Positions 22,770 to 33,959 of a stretch of DNA of 64,000 bases are shown here, in pieces. The DNA is from Talaromyces rugulosus (lineage: Eukaryota > Ascomycota > Eurotiomycetes > Eurotiales > Trichocomaceae), in NCBI RefSeq assembly GCF_013368755.1, contig NC_049561.1:6448001-6512000 (forward strand). Direction: 5' to 3'. The notes beneath the pieces were generated by a model, which was not told the DNA's origin, did not search any database, and was given only the letters and a program-made list of their open reading frames with translations. The first letter of the stretch is position 1. Each line of letters opens with the position of its first letter. The position numbers were made by a program, and so were the translations under genes.

Positions 22770-25361
22770 ATGCGCAGGTACATAATTGACTATTCGAGCG
22801 ACGAGGTTCCGGAATACTCGCCGCTACCCCGACGTAGCATCTCCAGACACCGTCGACGTCCACAATTCGTACATGAAAGTGAACGTGAACGTGAGAAGCG
22901 CCCTCATATACTAGATGACGGTTCAGCATTAAGTCGTTATCCAGTGCGTGACGAGGCACCGCTGGTTGTGAGACGCGACGAAACGGGGAGGGTTCTCCAT
23001 CGAGGCTCTGTGGTCGAGCGATCGCATCTTGTCCCGGTCGAGAATGACATCAATCAAAAATCACCAGTGCCTAGCCCTCTAAATACCAACGACAGTACCA
23101 AGGCTCGTCGTGGCTCTCCGCTAGCGACTAAGGCACCTACTGCATTGGCGCAAGATGTACAGAACGTGCTGAGCCCCTCGTCGACACGGGATACTACAGT
23201 CCACTTTCAGATGGATGTCCAGGAGGATGTGGAAAGCCAGCTCGAGGAATTCTCGCGTCTGAAACGACTCGGACACTTTGCTGCGGCTGAGCAGTATTTC
23301 CAAAATTATCTCGCCCACTTCCTTCCTTTGCGCCCTGTCGTGAACGAATACGCTGAGATGCTGCTCGAACAAGGAGCATATCGCCGTGCCCTCGAGTTCC
23401 TTTCAAGAGATCTCTTTGATGATGACCGTGAGACAGAGGGAATACTGCTCGAGTCGATGAAAATGGTGGCAACCATGCATGTGTATGGTCTAGGACGGGC
23501 AGACGCGATCCAAGCTATCCGCTGGGCCCAGAACCTCGATAACGTTCCCCTCGTCGCGGAATTCTCCAACGTGGCCCAGAGAGTGCGGGTTCCTTCTTCA
23601 ATTCCAATCCATTCCACTCGAAAGATCTGCTAATCGGACACTAGATTCAAATCATCCACCGTGCCCTAGAGATCATGGCATACGCCAGCGAGGAATCTGA
23701 CCTTGTGGCGGAGAGTGATATAACTGAGGTCTACTTTGACTGGCATATTTTATATGTGGATATCCTTGCCAACCAAGCGATCTGGGATCTCAGGGACATC
23801 ATCTTTGCGGTCGCGTCGGTTGTAGGGCCACACTTACCGGGCATACTTCTCACTCGTTCTGACGATGCACACGATGTGCCGAACCAACTGCTCAACGACT
23901 GGGGCGGAGACACATACGAAGAGTCTACTTATCTGGCTCTGCTGGACATATTTGTTGTGATGACCGGGTTCCCAAGGTCCAAGATGGGAAACATCCGGGA
24001 GAGTCAGGATGCCAACTTAGCCAGGCAGTATCTTCAGCATGCCCGCAGCTTCGCAAACGCTATTCGAATGCATAGTCCTGACTTAATCCGATCGCGTCCT
24101 TACCTCCGTTGGATTCTGGCTGAGGAGGAATTCGCACGGCAATCACCTGAGGCGAAGCAGCGGTTTTTCTCCGTGGATGAGAAGTATTTTAGCCGGTTTC
24201 CTGGTGCGGTGGTGTGGAGGAGTTCGATGCCCATCTATATCCCCGAGGGAATAGAGAATCCCGGGTGGCCAGAGGCAAAACAGCCAGCTATGCCGAGTGA
24301 CTTGTTACAGACCGCTCTCAAAACATCTCAGGAGCTGGAAGACTACCAAACTGAAGTCCTATGTCTCCAAGAGCTGATTTGTCGATCTCCTGAGCCGCTC
24401 GGCGTCTTCGCCCAGCTGGAGCACTTGCAGAAGGAGGTCCAGAGGGACCTCACTGGCCATCAGCGAACTTGTCTTTCAAAGTATCTCCTAGCTTCTAACG
24501 ATCAGTCGCGCCGAGAGTTACTAGAGAAGGGAATAAAACCATTAAATGAGTATGCCGCCTTGTACTCAAGCCGACACTGTCCTCTTCTGATTTGGTGTCA
24601 ACTGCAAATTAAGAATGCCCTGCATCGTTCTTTGGGACATGACGACTATATCATCCCGCCACTGGAGGACGATGAGTTGCTTAACGACCTTCCTTTCGAC
24701 GTAGATACTCAAGTATCCTCATTCGGGCATCCGAATTTGGCTCGAGCGACCCACAAACGCGAGTGGATATCTGCAGGGCGTAGGCATCGAGCCATACCGC
24801 GTCGGCGAGAGAGGAGTGTCTCTCCGGTTGTGGTTGAAGTACCAATGAAGGAAAGAACCGATTCTAGAAGAAGACGCGATTCTTCTCATTACATCGACGA
24901 CATTGATGAAAGAATTGTATCGCAAATGGAATTTGTACCAAACAAGAACGCCACACAGGGGTCAACATCAGTCAAATTCCCAGAGGAAACCCGCGATCAT
25001 AGACCTCCCCGGCGTAAACAAGGTAACGGCGCTGTCCATTTTATAACAGACCACAACGGCGAGATCGTACCTGAGGAAGAGAGAAATGACTCGGACAGCA
25101 ACTGGCGTGTTATCAAGAAGAAAAAGGATAAGAAAGAGAAGCCGGAGCAGGAGGATAATAAGCCTGCCAGTCCAGAATCAGATGCAGAGTCTCCAGAACC
25201 TCGAAAACTAAGAAGTATGTTCAGCTTGTCAATATCTACGTCGTGGGTTATGCTAATTCCCTGGGTCTTTATCAGGAGTCGATTCCGCGACAGTTGAGGA
25301 TGCGCAGGAGAGTGGAGATGAAGCTCCAGCTGCTGTAAGAGTAGTGGATGAAGTTGATTGA
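22770..25361 (+). CDS. Large fungal protein with TPR-like helical region and basic tail, unknown function
   Basis: An 822-aa protein from three exons: 22770-23582, 23645-25214 and 25276-25361. Intron 1 (62 nt, GTGCGG..TAG) joins NVAQR to IQIIHRALEIM; intron 2 (61 nt, GTATGT..CAG) adds a 28-residue acidic tail. The first 130 residues are arginine-rich and disordered. Residues about 140-330 contain helical text typical of TPR-like repeats (FSRLKRLGHFAAAEQYFQN, VNEYAEMLLEQGAYRRALEFL). The rest is helical, followed by a basic, disordered part (RRRRDSS, KKKKDKKEK). It resembles an uncharacterised family of Eurotiales proteins, with no enzyme motif. It is transcribed divergently from the 456-aa gene. 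Confidence 0.8.
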
Positions 25362-26773
25362 GGGAAATGAAGGAATTCAAGGATGAACGTAGAGGCAGGG
25401 CTTTCCATATCGGTCAACGTTGGGGGTTTGAAGGGCAAGAGCTTTCAAATGTTATGGATATTGATTGGCGTTCAAGGGAGTTCAAGAGCGTCGTCCGATT
25501 CAGGCATCCGTTCCGCATTGCGTCATTCAATTGCATCCTTCCAAGATGCCCCACTAGAAGCGGGTTCAGATCGAAGCATAACTCCATGCCTTCACAATTG
25601 AACGATCAATGATATATACTACCTGTAGAAGCTTAACTAGTTAGTTACTGCCTTGAGAGCCTCACGTCAGAACAGGTGATATTAAATGCCTGTATCATTT
25701 TAATGGAAAAACCGGGGCAGATATACCATCGTTCCAGATCATATGGTACCCTAAAACGACCGAAAAGAGAGGAGGGGAGTATGATGGAGAGCAGCTCAAA
25801 GAAAGGTCGCGAAACATTACACCAGAAACTGGAAAAACTCAACTTATATCAACATATGTCAACTGGCAAAGCCATGCGACTAATCCGATTAGGACTACGT
25901 GCCGAGGAAATCAACAGCGTCAAATAGCGCCTAGATAAACCCCTATTTCGGATTACAAAGGTGCCCTTTTTGATTTCTTTATTCTTCGTTCTTTCTGAAG
26001 GATTTGGATTCAATATTAACAAGAGTTAGATTTTGCCATATTGGAGCAATAAACAATGTGAGGCTATTAGACATCATAATCTATTCAGTATTAACAGCCA
26101 CACCAAAAGATCAGAGGTCTCTTAGGTTGTCAATCTATGTCATATATATTAAATGATTCCCGTTTCGTAGCAAGATAATTCACTCTTAACTTCTTATTTA
26201 CTTATTTATTTTTTTGGAGTGAACTTGCTATCGCTATACTTAAAGACATTCGTAGGTGTTTCCCGAGAAAGCAGTCTCCCTCTCAAAGCAAGGACATGGT
26301 TGTGAGTCAATCCGAATAAATCCCCTGTCCCACTGTACAAATGTAATTCAAGCTAGCCTCGAACGTTTCTCTGTACTACCAATCCGTGGTCTTTTGTTCC
26401 TAGCCTTTCCAGCAGAGGGATGTGTAACCATGTAACCACCCGTGATGCCATCTCCATATAAAAGCTATTTAAATTTTCAACGGTTAATTATTTTGAAAAA
26501 AAAAAAAAAAAACCTAAGAGATCGTTTCCTCTAGCCATGGTTATGTATACTGGTGACGTGTTTCAAGTCATCAACATAGTCATCAACCATAGCAAAATGT
26601 GTCAGAAAAGTCATGTAAATGACAATCAACACATGTATTGCCGCATTTCTTCCTCGTCTCTACTACAAGCCAAATCGCGAACTTTGCGTTTGGATTTATG
26701 TTATCGGCCAAGCAAACACGCTAATACAGCTACCTCTTCTATATCATATTACTACATACCAGTACTATCCACC
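25362..26773. other. Intergenic region, about 1.4 kb
   Basis: No gene is seen. It holds the 3' end of the 822-aa gene, AT-rich spacer and a run of 17 A residues at 26496-26512. Short frames (25358-25612, 25676-25927) have no features that suggest proteins. Confidence 0.5.
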
Positions 26774-27769
26774 ATGGGCCCTCGCAAGATCCGCTCTAAA
26801 AAGTCAGAGGAAATGCTCAAGAACATGAGCAGCGCCAGAAACAGACTCTCAATGATCCCTGAAGATGATACAGTCACCAAGCCTGGCACCAAAAACAAAG
26901 ATGATAAAACTCAGTTCGAGGATGTTGCGGCGAGTCTGAACGTGCTGGTAGGGAACCCACACCTTCCACAGATGGAGGAGAGACCGTCGTCTCGCAGGGG
27001 CCACCACGTACGTCGTGAGAGACCGAAGGGGGTGATTCTTGAGTTAAATCCGCAAGTCGAATAATCGCGCGAGGAGAAGCCCCTTCCTCCTATACCTGGG
27101 AAGTCCTCTCTACCGGGGAAGTCTTCTGTATCTGGGAAGTCCTCTCTGCCTGTGAAGTCCTCTCTGCCTGGTGAATCTCTTCAACAAGAAAGCTCGGTCG
27201 CTTCAGATGCAGTACGACCATGGCCACAGGCATTCGGTGGGACACCCCGAGGTCAATCTCAACCACCCCCGACGCCATCTGCGGGGACACCTCGAGGTCG
27301 ATTTGACTTCCGCCCGGTGCCATTCCTCAACAAAGGCCAAGTTACCTACAACGGCCAGACGCAATTTAATACAAACATATCGATAACCATCATCTGGAAC
27401 GACGAAAAGATCTGGGGCCAGTTTACCATTGACAATGGGTACGGCTTTGGCTACATCAGAGCCGGCATGAAGTCGGGGTGGAAACTTGCCAAGGATGGTG
27501 AGACAGTAACTTTTCATTGGCGTGGTCTCGGAAACGGCGAAAAAGTGCCACCGGGAGACATGACGAAATCAAAATTCAAATTACTTAAGGAATGTGAAGA
27601 GATTTCGGGTGTAATGGGTCCTATGGACAAACACGGACGCATGAACTGGGCGCTGAGTAAAGATGGAAATACATATCTTGAAGCTAAGAAGTTCAAGTTC
27701 TCGGGGGTTCGACAAGCCAAAAGCGAAATCGATGAAGAGGGCGCATGGAAAGGTTGGGACATATTCTAA
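26774..27769 (+). CDS. Unknown protein with hexapeptide repeat; intron or in-frame stop
   Basis: The start is ATG 26774 in a strong CCACCATGG context. The frame is interrupted by TAA at 27062 but continues in the same frame to 27769. A 66-nt intron (27008-27073, donor GTACGT, acceptor GCGAG) would remove the stop and give 309 aa, though it lacks a good branch site and pyrimidine tract. The N-terminal part is basic and disordered. The linker has four P-G-K-S-S-L/V-type repeats encoded by an 18-bp tandem repeat. The C-terminal 150 residues form a compact beta-rich domain with many Trp, Gly and Lys (FTIDNGYGFGYIRAGMKSGW). I do not recognise the domain. If the intron is not used, this is two short frames or a pseudogene. 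Confidence 0.55.
27095..27184 (+). repeat. 18-bp coding tandem repeat (about 4.5 copies)
   Basis: Units start at 27095, 27113, 27131 and 27149, with a degenerate copy from 27167. The consensus is CCTGGGAAGTCCTCTCTG, encoding P-G-K-S-S-L. The repeat keeps frame with the downstream domain, which supports translation through this segment. Confidence 0.85.
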
Positions 27770-28247
27770 TAACCTATTTCATGGTCTATCCTACTTGACA
27801 AGCAATGGGGATTCGGCGATGCAAAGGGGGGGCGAGGTTGTGGTCCTGTACTATAGATTTGACTCGAGATTTCATAAATGACAAGTATTGGAAACTTACT
27901 CGTGTTGCATCTAGCAAGCCGTTGGAAAGACCACGTCTATTAACTGTGACACATAAATGTGAGTCATGTTGCTGGAGGTCAGATGGATTGGGATTCGTTA
28001 GCCCTAGCCCTAGCCCTTATTCCGACTCTGACATTCAATGACGTTAGCTTGAATAATTCGCCTTGAATAATTCGCAATGCGAAGACAAGATTGTTGCAGT
28101 TAAATTAACATAAAACAAAAGTAAAGCCCCATAAATACGAGTTACGCTAACCCGATCTTGTCCCCGCCTCCATCTCTTTGTTGTCGTCACGAGTCGCCAT
28201 CTCCACAACCCTTCAAACTTGAGATCTACGCCTATGTCAAATTCGTC
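27770..28247. other. Intergenic region with short repeats
   Basis: It contains TAGCCC three times in a row (27999-28016) and a perfect 14-bp tandem pair CTTGAATAATTCGC (28048-28075). No gene is seen. Confidence 0.6.
28048..28075. repeat. Perfect 14-bp tandem duplication
   Basis: CTTGAATAATTCGC occurs twice head to tail, 170 bases upstream of the macro-domain gene start. It may be a recent slippage or a duplicated promoter element. Confidence 0.8.
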
Positions 28248-28937
28248 ATGATCACCACTGAAACGAAAGGAGACCTTTTCGACGCGCCCGACGGTGCCGT
28301 CCTTATACGTATGTCCCCCCGTAGTCTTACGCTGTGATCAAACTAACAAGCACAGATGCCTGCAACTGCCTTGGGTCTTGGGGTGGTGGCATTGCGCGTG
28401 CTTTTCGAGCCAATGTCTGCATTTATCATCTTCGATTTATAGGAGCGTGTTCATGCTGACAAACTGTCACAGTACCCCGCCGCGTACAAGGTGTATAACA
28501 ATCACTGCAAAACCCTTAGCGAGAACACCGCGAAGCACACCATTATCGACTCAAAAACTAACCAGCCACGAGCTCTAACTTTACCTTTGGGTACAACTCT
28601 AATAATCCCTCCCCAAGAAGAGGATGTTGCCAAATCCGGCAAAAGCCACTGGATTGTCTGTTTGTTTACGTCTCGTGCGTTTGGCCGCTCCGTTAGTCCA
28701 CCCAATGTGATTCTTGAGAACTCGGTGCATGCTATACGTGATATGAGGCGGCAGATTGAAGAATTGCACCAGGCGGGAGAAGGCATTGCAAGCGGTGGGA
28801 AAGTCTACTCGTGCCGATTCAACTCGGGCCTGTTTCACGTGAAATGGGAAGACTCAAAGGCGGTCCTGGAAAGGGAAATGGGCGGGATGGCGGCAGTTCA
28901 GGAGATTGTTGTTGTCAGGCCAGAAGGTGAAGAATAA
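28248..28937 (+). CDS. Macro-domain ADP-ribose 1''-phosphate phosphatase-like protein
   Basis: A 194-aa protein from three exons: 28248-28308, 28356-28414 and 28473-28937. Joined, the first two exons and the start of the third give the macro-domain core: AVLIHACNCLGSWGGGIARAF, then YPAAYKVYNNHC. This matches yeast Poa1, which removes the phosphate from ADP-ribose 1''-phosphate formed in tRNA splicing. The conserved Asn in HACN and the Gly-rich loop GSWGGGIA are present, and the usual length is about 180 residues. Intron 1 is GTATGT..CAG. Intron 2 uses a weak donor, GTCTGC, but it is the join that restores RAN-YPAAY. The first two exons are short and easily missed. Family call strong, exact substrate inferred. 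Confidence 0.88.
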
Positions 28938-29088
28938 TTTATGTTTTTATGACATTTGGCTGGAGCTTGGGGCTATACATGAATTACATGTACGTCCGGT
29001 ATGCATTGATCTGTTTTGAATTTCTATACTACTATCACCGAAATCAAGAGCTCCCACGAAACCACCTAATCCACGCATCCACAGATAG

Positions 29089-29324
29089 TCAATCAGCCTT
29101 TCCACCCTTGGGCGGATATTGCTTCCCATCGACCTCTACCTGCGGCAAGCAGCTGCAGCGATCATCCTGAGGGATCTGGTCGAGCACCGCGGGGATATGT
29201 TTCCCGCACCCCCACCATGTAGCCTTGCCTATTGCAAATTTAGTAGAAAGTTCAACTAATGTCTTTTTTTCTAAAAGAGGCGCTGGTACATACCGCAGGT
29301 AGAACAAGTTGCTTTCATGCACAT
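29089..29324 (-). CDS. Small conserved fungal cysteine protein (56 aa)
   Basis: Two exons, 29324-29294 and 29228-29089, separated by a 65-nt intron (GTATGT..TAG). The product starts MCMKATCSTCGK, continues with TWWGCGKHI and DDRCSCLP, and ends DGKQYPPKGGKAD. Six or more cysteines, including a C-x2-C and a C-x-C, suggest zinc or thiol chemistry. I recognise the type as a small protein widely kept in filamentous fungi, with no assigned function. The intron lies inside the first cysteine motif, so simple ORF calls give a wrong N-terminus (a false start at 29322). It converges on the macro-domain gene, with 151 bases between the stops. Confidence 0.82.
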
Positions 29325-29746
29325 TTTGACGGGAGGAATGATGAGAAATCGAGGGTCAGAGAATCAGCCGAGTAAGTGATTGGCCACTAGTAAGTGAAGT
29401 ATTGACAGATTCCAGTATTGGTATTTTTCTGTGTCGGGAGGTGCAAGAGAGAAAAATAAGAATATCAGTAACCCGCCATTAAATACGTCAAGATCCCGTG
29501 ACTCTCGCCACAGACACCGAGATCGCCGAGCAAGACCGATCCCCGACGATATTTATTTGAAAAGCCCGAATTCTGAGAAAAGAAAATCAAAAAGAGTCGG
29601 CTTCGGTGTCCAAGATTCTTCACGTTGGTAAGAGACAACATTGAATAGTTCAATGTTAGAGAGAGGAATCTATATCGCCTCAATCTCCGTTAGCTTCAAG
29701 TGTATGATTTACCCGAAGATGACTACAAATTGCGAATATAATATGT
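29325..29746. other. Intergenic region
   Basis: About 420 bases with the promoter of the 56-aa gene and the terminator of the C2H2 gene. A 66-codon plus-strand frame starting with a non-ATG codon is present, and I do not consider it a gene. Confidence 0.5.
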
Positions 29747-31279
29747 TTAATTGCTCGGTTTCCATTGTTTTGCACTAAAAGTTGCATAATTTCCGCTACC
29801 AGAATCCTGCCCAGATATATCGATCATCCCAGCTTCTCTCGACCTTTTTTCAAATTAAATTTCGAACGGAGAGAGAAATGAAAAAAAGATGATTGACACA
29901 TAACATACCTTTGGGTCAACTCCTGAATATTCTCATCCGCGTGTACCCTCCTCACATGCATCGCTAGAAGGTCGATTCGATTCCATATTTTGCCTGGCCT
30001 AGGACACTTTTCCGACATGCATCTATAACCCGTAGTCATAGTCGCATGTTGTGCCTTGTGTCTATTTAAATCGCCTTGCCGGGAATATCGCCGCGAACAG
30101 CCTTTCTCCGGACAAATAAACTCTGCTGAACTCTCCTCTTTATATTTCCTATTATCGTGTATCGAACTTTTGTGACGGGCCAGGTCTTTGGGATATAAAA
30201 ACCCCTTTTCGCATGATGGACAAGGATGAGGCTTCTGCGAGTCTTTGAGGTGGGTTTTTTTATGTTTTCTGATTTAGAGTCAGTATAAACCTGCAAATAA
30301 ATCGGGATCAAGAATGCAAGAGGTACTCTAAATCTCTTTTCGTCAAAAATCTTTTAACACAGTTATCATGATCACAGGGTATGTGCCCTGACGATCGACG
30401 TTCCGAGGAATTCGGAAGACTATCATCAAATAAACCCATTGGATGTCTATTTGCTGGTGTTTCTGATTTGTATGAAAGTAGATTCTCGTAGCCAGTGCTT
30501 ATCTATCCCGCATCAGCTATGGCCCATACTTAATTGCTCGGGAGAATTAATATTGTACCTGCGAATATGGCGAGTTATTCAGCTGAGTCGTAAAGTTATT
30601 CTCAAACTGACCTCCGAAACCTTCTAAATCTTGGTTGGAACCGTCGATTGTCCATATGGATGATGAACTTTCTCGGTCTAGAAGAGGATCGCTGAGGATT
30701 TGATTCCCACTGTAACCAAGATCCTTGGGCCAATAATCCGTTTGATCCAGACCGATACTGTGATAATCTGGGACAAAGCTAAACTGAGAATCGAGATCCA
30801 GGATTTGTCCACTAGATGGTTGAGGTTGTAAACCTGTCGTTATAGTCCTAGCGTTCGTGTATCCACCAGGTGCGTATGAACCGTCGTAGGATGGAGGTTC
30901 ATAACTCAAATTCGAACTATAATTGTATGGCAGTATTTCTGGGACGGTATCTACAAAAAAATGTTGTCCAAATCCCATCAAATCCAGATCCGGTGCAGGC
31001 CACATGGTCTGCTCATATCCCGACAACGAGTCGTCGGGTATGGCCGAAAAGAGGTCTCTGGTATTGTATAATGCGGAGTAAGGAGGATACTGCGGCTGGG
31101 CAGCTTGTTCGGGCACGAACTAGGAATATCATGGTTAGCATTCGGCTTATGACACTGCGGCTCGCTAGGAAATCGCCATGGTTCACGGATGTCTAGGAAA
31201 GCCGCCTTACCTCTCCATGGCTGGGGCGACCGCCGTTAGATCTGGTGTGCTTTTGTGACCGCCCATTATCTGAATCCAT
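29747..31279 (-). CDS. C2H2 zinc finger transcription factor
   Basis: A 420-aa nuclear regulator rebuilt from five exons: 31279-31211, 31119-30559, 30502-30327, 30268-29909 and 29843-29747. All joins keep frame. The first 210 residues are Ser/Pro/Tyr/Asp-rich, like an activation region. Four zinc fingers follow from about residue 253: C-x4-C-x12-H-x3-H (completed only by splicing intron 3), C-x2-C-x12-H-x4-H, C-x4-C-x12-H-x3-H and a wider C-x4-C-x15-H-x4-H. The last exon adds 32 codons without a finger. The intron 3 donor is GTACCT and the last acceptor follows a run of A, both acceptable. No target or linked pathway is visible nearby. Confidence 0.85.
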
Positions 31280-33216
31280 CCATGAACACTTCACTTCGTT
31301 CTCCAATAGCCTTTGATTTGTCGATTACTAAAAGGAGGGGGTGGGTGTTTATTGTATAAGAAAAGGCTGATCTAAACGTCGATTCATTCGTGATCGAGTT
31401 TCACTATTCAACGTACCAGCTAATGGAGCCACGACAAAGGTTACATAATCTACTAATAAAAACCTTTCTGGCTTCCTGCATCATGGCAGTGCTGTCAGCC
31501 AATTATTGATGGTCACATACATCCTTGGCGAAGGCGCTACTAGGTGCAGGATCTCAAGCCAATCATACTACCCATATCCCACCTCTAGCAGACGATAGGC
31601 TTCGGGTTGAATTATCCTGGGTGTCTTCTATGGAATAGGCCCAAAATTAACGTTACGAAACAATCATATGACTCAGAATAGCAAGATTGATTGTACCATA
31701 CCGGTAATTTGGAAAAATTCCCGTAAATACATCTCTGTTTGCGCTGCCATGTACACCGCCGATTAATTAAAGCTTCTAATTGTGCTACCACTCTCTACAA
31801 AAAGCACAGCCATATCATTACCTTCCCCATTTGCCCGTGTCGGTCTGCCGTTTTCATTCAAAATACTATCAATTTCTAGTCAATCTCTGATGCCCGAAGG
31901 AAACTCCCGTATTATCACCTACCATGACTATACCAGGTCATGAGGCAGGCGGTGCTTTGGATAACGGAACCCTTTCCGTGCTCAGCTTCATATTCCAATA
32001 AATGAGGCTATCAACAAGATAGGAACACTGGACAAACGATGGGGCAGGAGCAAGAGGCACTAGTATCAGTTCTCGCCACACGGCCATTTGAGGTCTCAGT
32101 GTCTTCCGAGCACTGCCAGTGAGAGTGAGGATGGGCCAGTCGGTATTAAAATCCGTTTCAATGAAACAGTTTCCCACCAGTTTTCCCATTACCAGCTGTC
32201 CCGGCTAGCTACGTCTTTGCTTTCCACGAGTTTCGAGAATCTCTACCTCTCGGTTTCATCAATCACAACACATAAGGTATTAATTTGAAGGACTCGTTTA
32301 ATTTATATCGAGAATCAGGTGTAAATCTGTAATTAGCACTAGGAATTTAGAGATAGATGGCTAGTCCTGAACGCTCATTGAGCCCCATTTGAACTCCTCA
32401 AGGCCGAGCCAAACCTAATTGTGATGCCTGAATAGCCTTTGTCTTTTTAATTCCCTAATGTATTGTCCAGAAATAATGAAAATAACGTCACAGGGCACTG
32501 TATTCTTACCAAGACAAGCTTTCTGGCGTTGTATTGGCTGAATTATTAGCGTCATTACTGTCTTTTGTGTAAGAGTCTCGGTCTGATACCGTCTGGCTTG
32601 TGACGAACGTATCAGTGAAACCGGTGACTGGCGCTTATTGGGTCTCCCCTCTGACAATGCCTATACCCTTTTCTCCATCCGCGGGATTTGATCCTCACTC
32701 CCAGCACCTAAATGACTCTACAGCTTAGAAGGCCAATCTAACAAAACATTTCCCTCCCAACCACCACTACGAAATTTTTTTATCCATATTCCAGTCCTCA
32801 GATCTGGCTCACCACTGCCACTCAGAGGCTACCTCGAGGACGAGATATTGTTCTAAGTTAGTGAACCGAAGAAATCTATCGTTGGGCACCCTTCTAACTG
32901 TCGTGACGAAATAGTATCTAAAGTCAACTTCAGCCGCGACAACACCAAACGAGTGGCAGGGTCTTGAGAAGGTCGATTAAGTCCAAGAGACTTACTTGCG
33001 ACCTGCCTCAAGACTTCGTTAAAGCATCTCTGACTTGAAATTCTCGACGTGCTTGATACACCCACACCCGCACCCGCACCCTCACACTCTCACACACCCT
33101 CTCTATCTCTCTCCCTCTCTCTCACACACAAAGCTTCAACGAGTCTTTTCGTGTGTCTTTACCACCCAACTAGAAATATTCCTCGATCATCTTCCTAGTA
33201 CTCGAAATCGGTAAGC
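31280..33216. other. Intergenic region, about 1.9 kb
   Basis: No convincing gene. An 83-codon minus-strand ATG frame (31938-32189) has protein-like composition but no recognised motif. The last 160 bases include a CT/CA low-complexity tract (33061-33130), likely the core promoter and leader of the gene at 33217. Confidence 0.45.
33061..33130. repeat. CA/CT-rich low-complexity tract
   Basis: It begins with C-rich CACCCG units and passes into CTCTC and CACACA runs. It lies about 90 bases before the ATG at 33217 and probably belongs to the promoter or 5' leader. Confidence 0.7.
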
Positions 33217-33959
33217 ATGGTTGACGAAGTGGACGAAAACTCGTCATGCCATAGCAAGGCGCGAGCGTGTAACGACTGCGTGGGCATCCAGACAGAGATG
33301 CTTGTTCGCAAGGCCTATGAGAAGTCCTCCAATCTTCCGGACAGTCGGCGTAAAGTGATCCGAAGCATGCTTGCTTTGGCGGAGAAGGAACGTGTTTTGC
33401 GTTCGTCAATGGTTCACCTGGTGGCCCATTTTCTCGCCGAGTATACCAAGTCGTATCGGGATGATAGCATCGAAGAATGGGACCGTTTTGAAAAGTCGGA
33501 TCAGTGTCGTGCTATGGGTGAGTCGACTTTCCTTCTCTTTCTCCCCATTCCCCCCATGGTCCTTGGATATGTATGGTAATGTCGTTCTGGTTGTCAACAA
33601 GAAATAAATCTTCAGAAGTCTGAACAACCAAAGGCAAGCCAGGCTAACACCGAGGCTAGTGAAAAAGCACTTCTCCCCGAGCCATACCATCCCAGATGAG
33701 CCATCCAAGAAACAAGGGGGTGTGATTCCTCGAGGCATAACACGAGTGATGACATCTCTCTCGGGAGTCGGGTAAGTTACCTTTAGTCAAGAGAACATAC
33801 TTGAAACCACTCATGCTCTCAGCTAACCTACATATAAGATTTCCTTCCAGGTCATGGGCCAACAATAAGGACGACCCGAGTCCCTCCAAGAAGTCATCCG
33901 GGGAGAAGGCGAATACCTTTTCCGGATATTATTCTTCCTCATCTAAGCCTCGGATATAA
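33217..33959 (+). CDS. Small protein of unknown function
   Basis: A 173-aa protein from three exons: 33217-33517, 33660-33771 and 33851-33959. The second intron (79 nt, GTAAGT..CAG) is good. The first is longer than usual (142 nt, GTGAGT..TAG), and other AGs inside it give immediate stops. The N-terminal part has C-x2-C (ACNDC) and a helical region (MLALAEKERVLRSSMVHLVAHF). The C-terminal part is Ser/Lys-rich and disordered. I do not recognise it. The gene model is plausible rather than certain. Confidence 0.55.

Noticed and set aside
27999..28016. TAGCCC repeat as an interstitial telomere
   Set aside because: Fungal telomere units are TTAGGG/CCCTAA; this is a different hexamer with only three copies.
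31938..32189. 83-codon minus-strand ORF with ATG
   Set aside because: Protein-like text but no homologue recognised, no splice partners and no clear promoter.
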